DNA of 32,583 nucleotides from Paenibacillus sp. (lineage in GTDB: Bacteria; Bacillota; Bacilli; Paenibacillales; Paenibacillaceae): NCBI GenBank assembly GCA_017512705.1, contig JAFWEX010000034.1:1-32583 (forward strand), given 5' to 3'. Made by a program: the position numbers and the translations under genes. Shown here in pieces: positions 31,080 to 32,583 of this stretch. Under the pieces are notes generated by a model. The model did no database searches and had not been told where the DNA came from. It worked only from the letters and a program-made list of their open reading frames with translations. Every line of letters starts with the position of its first letter. The first letter of the stretch is position 1.

Positions 31080-32252
31080 ATGATACGAAAACTTTTGGCT
31101 TCATTTTTAGTTTTATCTGTAGTGCTCGTTCCACAATGGGCCGTTACGTCCAGCGCAGATGCTAAAACAACATTAGGAACGGAAGAAACATTCACTTTCA
31201 CTAATGTATATGAATATGACAGTAATTCTTACAAAAAGAAAACAAATTATGATACTCTGAAAGTGACACTACAAAATGAACTTATGGATATTGATCTGGA
31301 TGGTACTAGTCTGACAAATGCCGCTTATACCATGAACAAGAACGAAACAACCGGAACAACACTCATTTCAGCATCAGGAAATATCGATCAAAATCGTTAT
31401 GCTTCTATTAGACTAGTTTTTGATGAAAAAGAGAATGCAAATGGCAATATTATTTTGACGACTTCGAAAAAAATCAACATTGATGGTGAGATAAAGGTTA
31501 TAGAGACGGACAAACTTATTAGATTTGCACCAGTCAATGAACCTGTTGACTTGGAAAGTCTAGTTAATGGGATCAGGAGTAACGACCAGAACACCGGGAC
31601 TTATTCAGAGTACGGACCTTTGGCAAGCGAGGTTACCTTGGCTTCTCAGATGCCTGTTGTGAAATCGTATAAATACAGTAACTATATGTATGGTGGTGTA
31701 TTTTGGAACACAAATTATATTGCAACAGGCAGTAGTCCGATGCAACTCAAGTTTTCCCCATTAACGGGTAACCTGTACTATTGGAAAAATTCCAATGGAA
31801 AACAAGGTACTATTATTAAAGATCAAAGCATGATTATATCAACTTCGGCTAACTACTCATTTACATCAGGACCAATCGGGCTGACGTATCCTATTGTTGA
31901 TAATCCAAATAATCCAAAAAACGTCACGATTAAACTATCTTATAAAGGCGCTGGAGTGGGAGTCACTTTCCCATTAGGTTCCAATAATTCCATCTCGAAT
32001 GGCTCTAATGCTTCTTGGAAGTTAAATAAACAATACACGGATTTCCTAAACAAAAATGGTTCAGATTTGGATGCTTATTATTTGGAAGGAACGACGAATA
32101 TCACTGGGGCTGGAAAAACAACTTCTGTTTCCAGCAGTGCTACGGTTAAGATTGGTGCCCTGTACTATTTTGGTGACATTCCTGCACAAGATGTAATATT
32201 TACGGATTCGTTCACGATTCCTTCCTTTACAGCTTCTGTAGTCAGTGAATAA
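31080..32252 (+). CDS. Secreted protein, unknown function (390 residues)
   Basis: Not recognised. It has a signal peptide (about 1-29: MIRKLLASFLVLSVVLV, cut near SADA). The mature part is Asn-, Ser-, Thr- and Tyr-rich with beta-strand character and no cysteine. Two regions are apparent: about 30-160, with an alternating strand pattern and acidic patches, and about 190-390, starting near YSNYMYGGVFWNTNY. No catalytic motif or cell-wall anchor was seen. AAGGGAG precedes the ATG at 31080. A TATAAT at 30933-30938 upstream has no well-spaced -35 box, which would fit a promoter read by an alternative sigma factor, perhaps the neighbour. Confidence 0.78.
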   Translation: MIRKLLASFLVLSVVLVPQWAVTSSADAKTTLGTEETFTFTNVYEYDSNSYKKKTNYDTLKVTLQNELMDIDLDGTSLTNAAYTMNKNETTGTTLISASGNIDQNRYASIRLVFDEKENANGNIILTTSKKINIDGEIKVIETDKLIRFAPVNEPVDLESLVNGIRSNDQNTGTYSEYGPLASEVTLASQMPVVKSYKYSNYMYGGVFWNTNYIATGSSPMQLKFSPLTGNLYYWKNSNGKQGTIIKDQSMIISTSANYSFTSGPIGLTYPIVDNPNNPKNVTIKLSYKGAGVGVTFPLGSNNSISNGSNASWKLNKQYTDFLNKNGSDLDAYYLEGTTNITGAGKTTSVSSSATVKIGALYYFGDIPAQDVIFTDSFTIPSFTASVVSE

Positions 32253-32300
32253 AACATATATAGTAAAATAAGTTTGGGAATAATAGGCTACAGAATACAA

Positions 32301-32322
32301 GAGGCTGCTGGAAAGCAGCCTC
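32301..32322 (+). terminator. Hairpin after the secreted protein gene
   Basis: GAGGCTGCT and AGCAGCCTC perfect nine-base-pair stem with loop GGAA. Only a TAAAAG follows, so termination may be leaky and the lipoprotein gene may be co-transcribed. Confidence 0.5.
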
Positions 32323-32376
32323 TAAAAGCTTGGTACATTTATACAAGCGAGAGTTATTTTGAGGAGGTTTTTCAAG

Positions 32377-32583
32377 ATGAGAAAAGTACTAATACTTATT
32401 TTGATTGTTTTTAGTGCTGTCTTCACAGCAGGCTGTTCTGCTGATAACGAAGAAAACGCAACGAAGGCATTACTTTCTGAGCAACAGGGAACTTATAGCG
32501 GGTATGTATTTTGGAACGGGGAATCAGACTTGATGAATTTAAATAAAGAGTTGTTAGGAATTGTAAATTCTGATAAAGTAATG
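32377..32583 (+). CDS. Putative lipoprotein, 3' end outside the window
   Basis: Partial gene, 69 codons visible. The N-terminus is a lipoprotein signal: MRK, hydrophobic core, lipobox TAGC with the cysteine at residue 20, then an acidic spacer. GAGGAGG lies ten bases before the ATG. The segment GTYSGYVFWNGE resembles YMYGGVFWNTN of the upstream secreted protein, hinting at a shared motif. The function is unknown, and the gene runs off the right edge. Confidence 0.75.
   Translation, partial: MRKVLILILIVFSAVFTAGCSADNEENATKALLSEQQGTYSGYVFWNGESDLMNLNKELLGIVNSDKVM

Overview
The window looks like the chromosome of a Paenibacillus or a close relative in the Bacillales. The evidence is a moderate GC content, strong AGGAGG-type ribosome binding sites, frequent GTG and TTG starts, sigma-A type promoters, and orthologues of well-known Bacillus genes (tpx, fer, xpt, resA-like, ykvI, yugP, relQ-like). 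No phage, transposase, CRISPR array, tRNA or rRNA was seen. Genus assignment is inference from gene content; no search was run.

Layout. Bases 1-250 hold most of a 6S RNA with its terminator. Then come a DUF1499-like protein, tpx (minus), a rhomboid protease, a GltC-like LysR regulator, and a minus-strand merR-yugP pair. Bases 4590-7934 form an ammonium transporter operon with a GlnR/TnrA-type box in its leader; the transporter is followed by a DUF294 nucleotidyltransferase and a DEDDh exonuclease. A JAMM peptidase converges on and overlaps the exonuclease. Next are a TlpA/ResA thioredoxin, citramalate synthase (minus), a 36-residue membrane peptide, DNA polymerase IV, ferredoxin, a TPR-membrane-L,D-transpeptidase, a 45-residue membrane protein (minus), quinone-type pyrD, a (p)ppGpp synthetase overlapping a DUF309 gene, and a second membrane-anchored thioredoxin (minus).

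Bases 18619-21960 form an RNA-modification operon (RsmF-like methyltransferase, RsuA-type pseudouridine synthase, HAD hydrolase), followed by an acidic protein built of three repeats, a GNAT enzyme, and a GT4 glycosyltransferase whose promoter carries a LexA (SOS) box. A type A chloramphenicol acetyltransferase has a complete translational attenuator (leader peptide plus a hairpin hiding the ribosome binding site). Then come a YkvI-family membrane protein, xpt, two small unknown proteins, a carboxymuconolactone-decarboxylase fold protein, and an NlpC/P60 endopeptidase behind a c-di-AMP (ydaO) riboswitch. The AT-rich right end holds an ECF-like sigma factor with an unclear start, a large secreted protein and a truncated lipoprotein.

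The window is mainly housekeeping DNA with several well-formed regulatory devices. The best candidates for a less described system are the Amt-DUF294-exonuclease module, the SOS-box glycosyltransferase promoter, and the sigma factor/secreted protein/lipoprotein cluster at the right edge.
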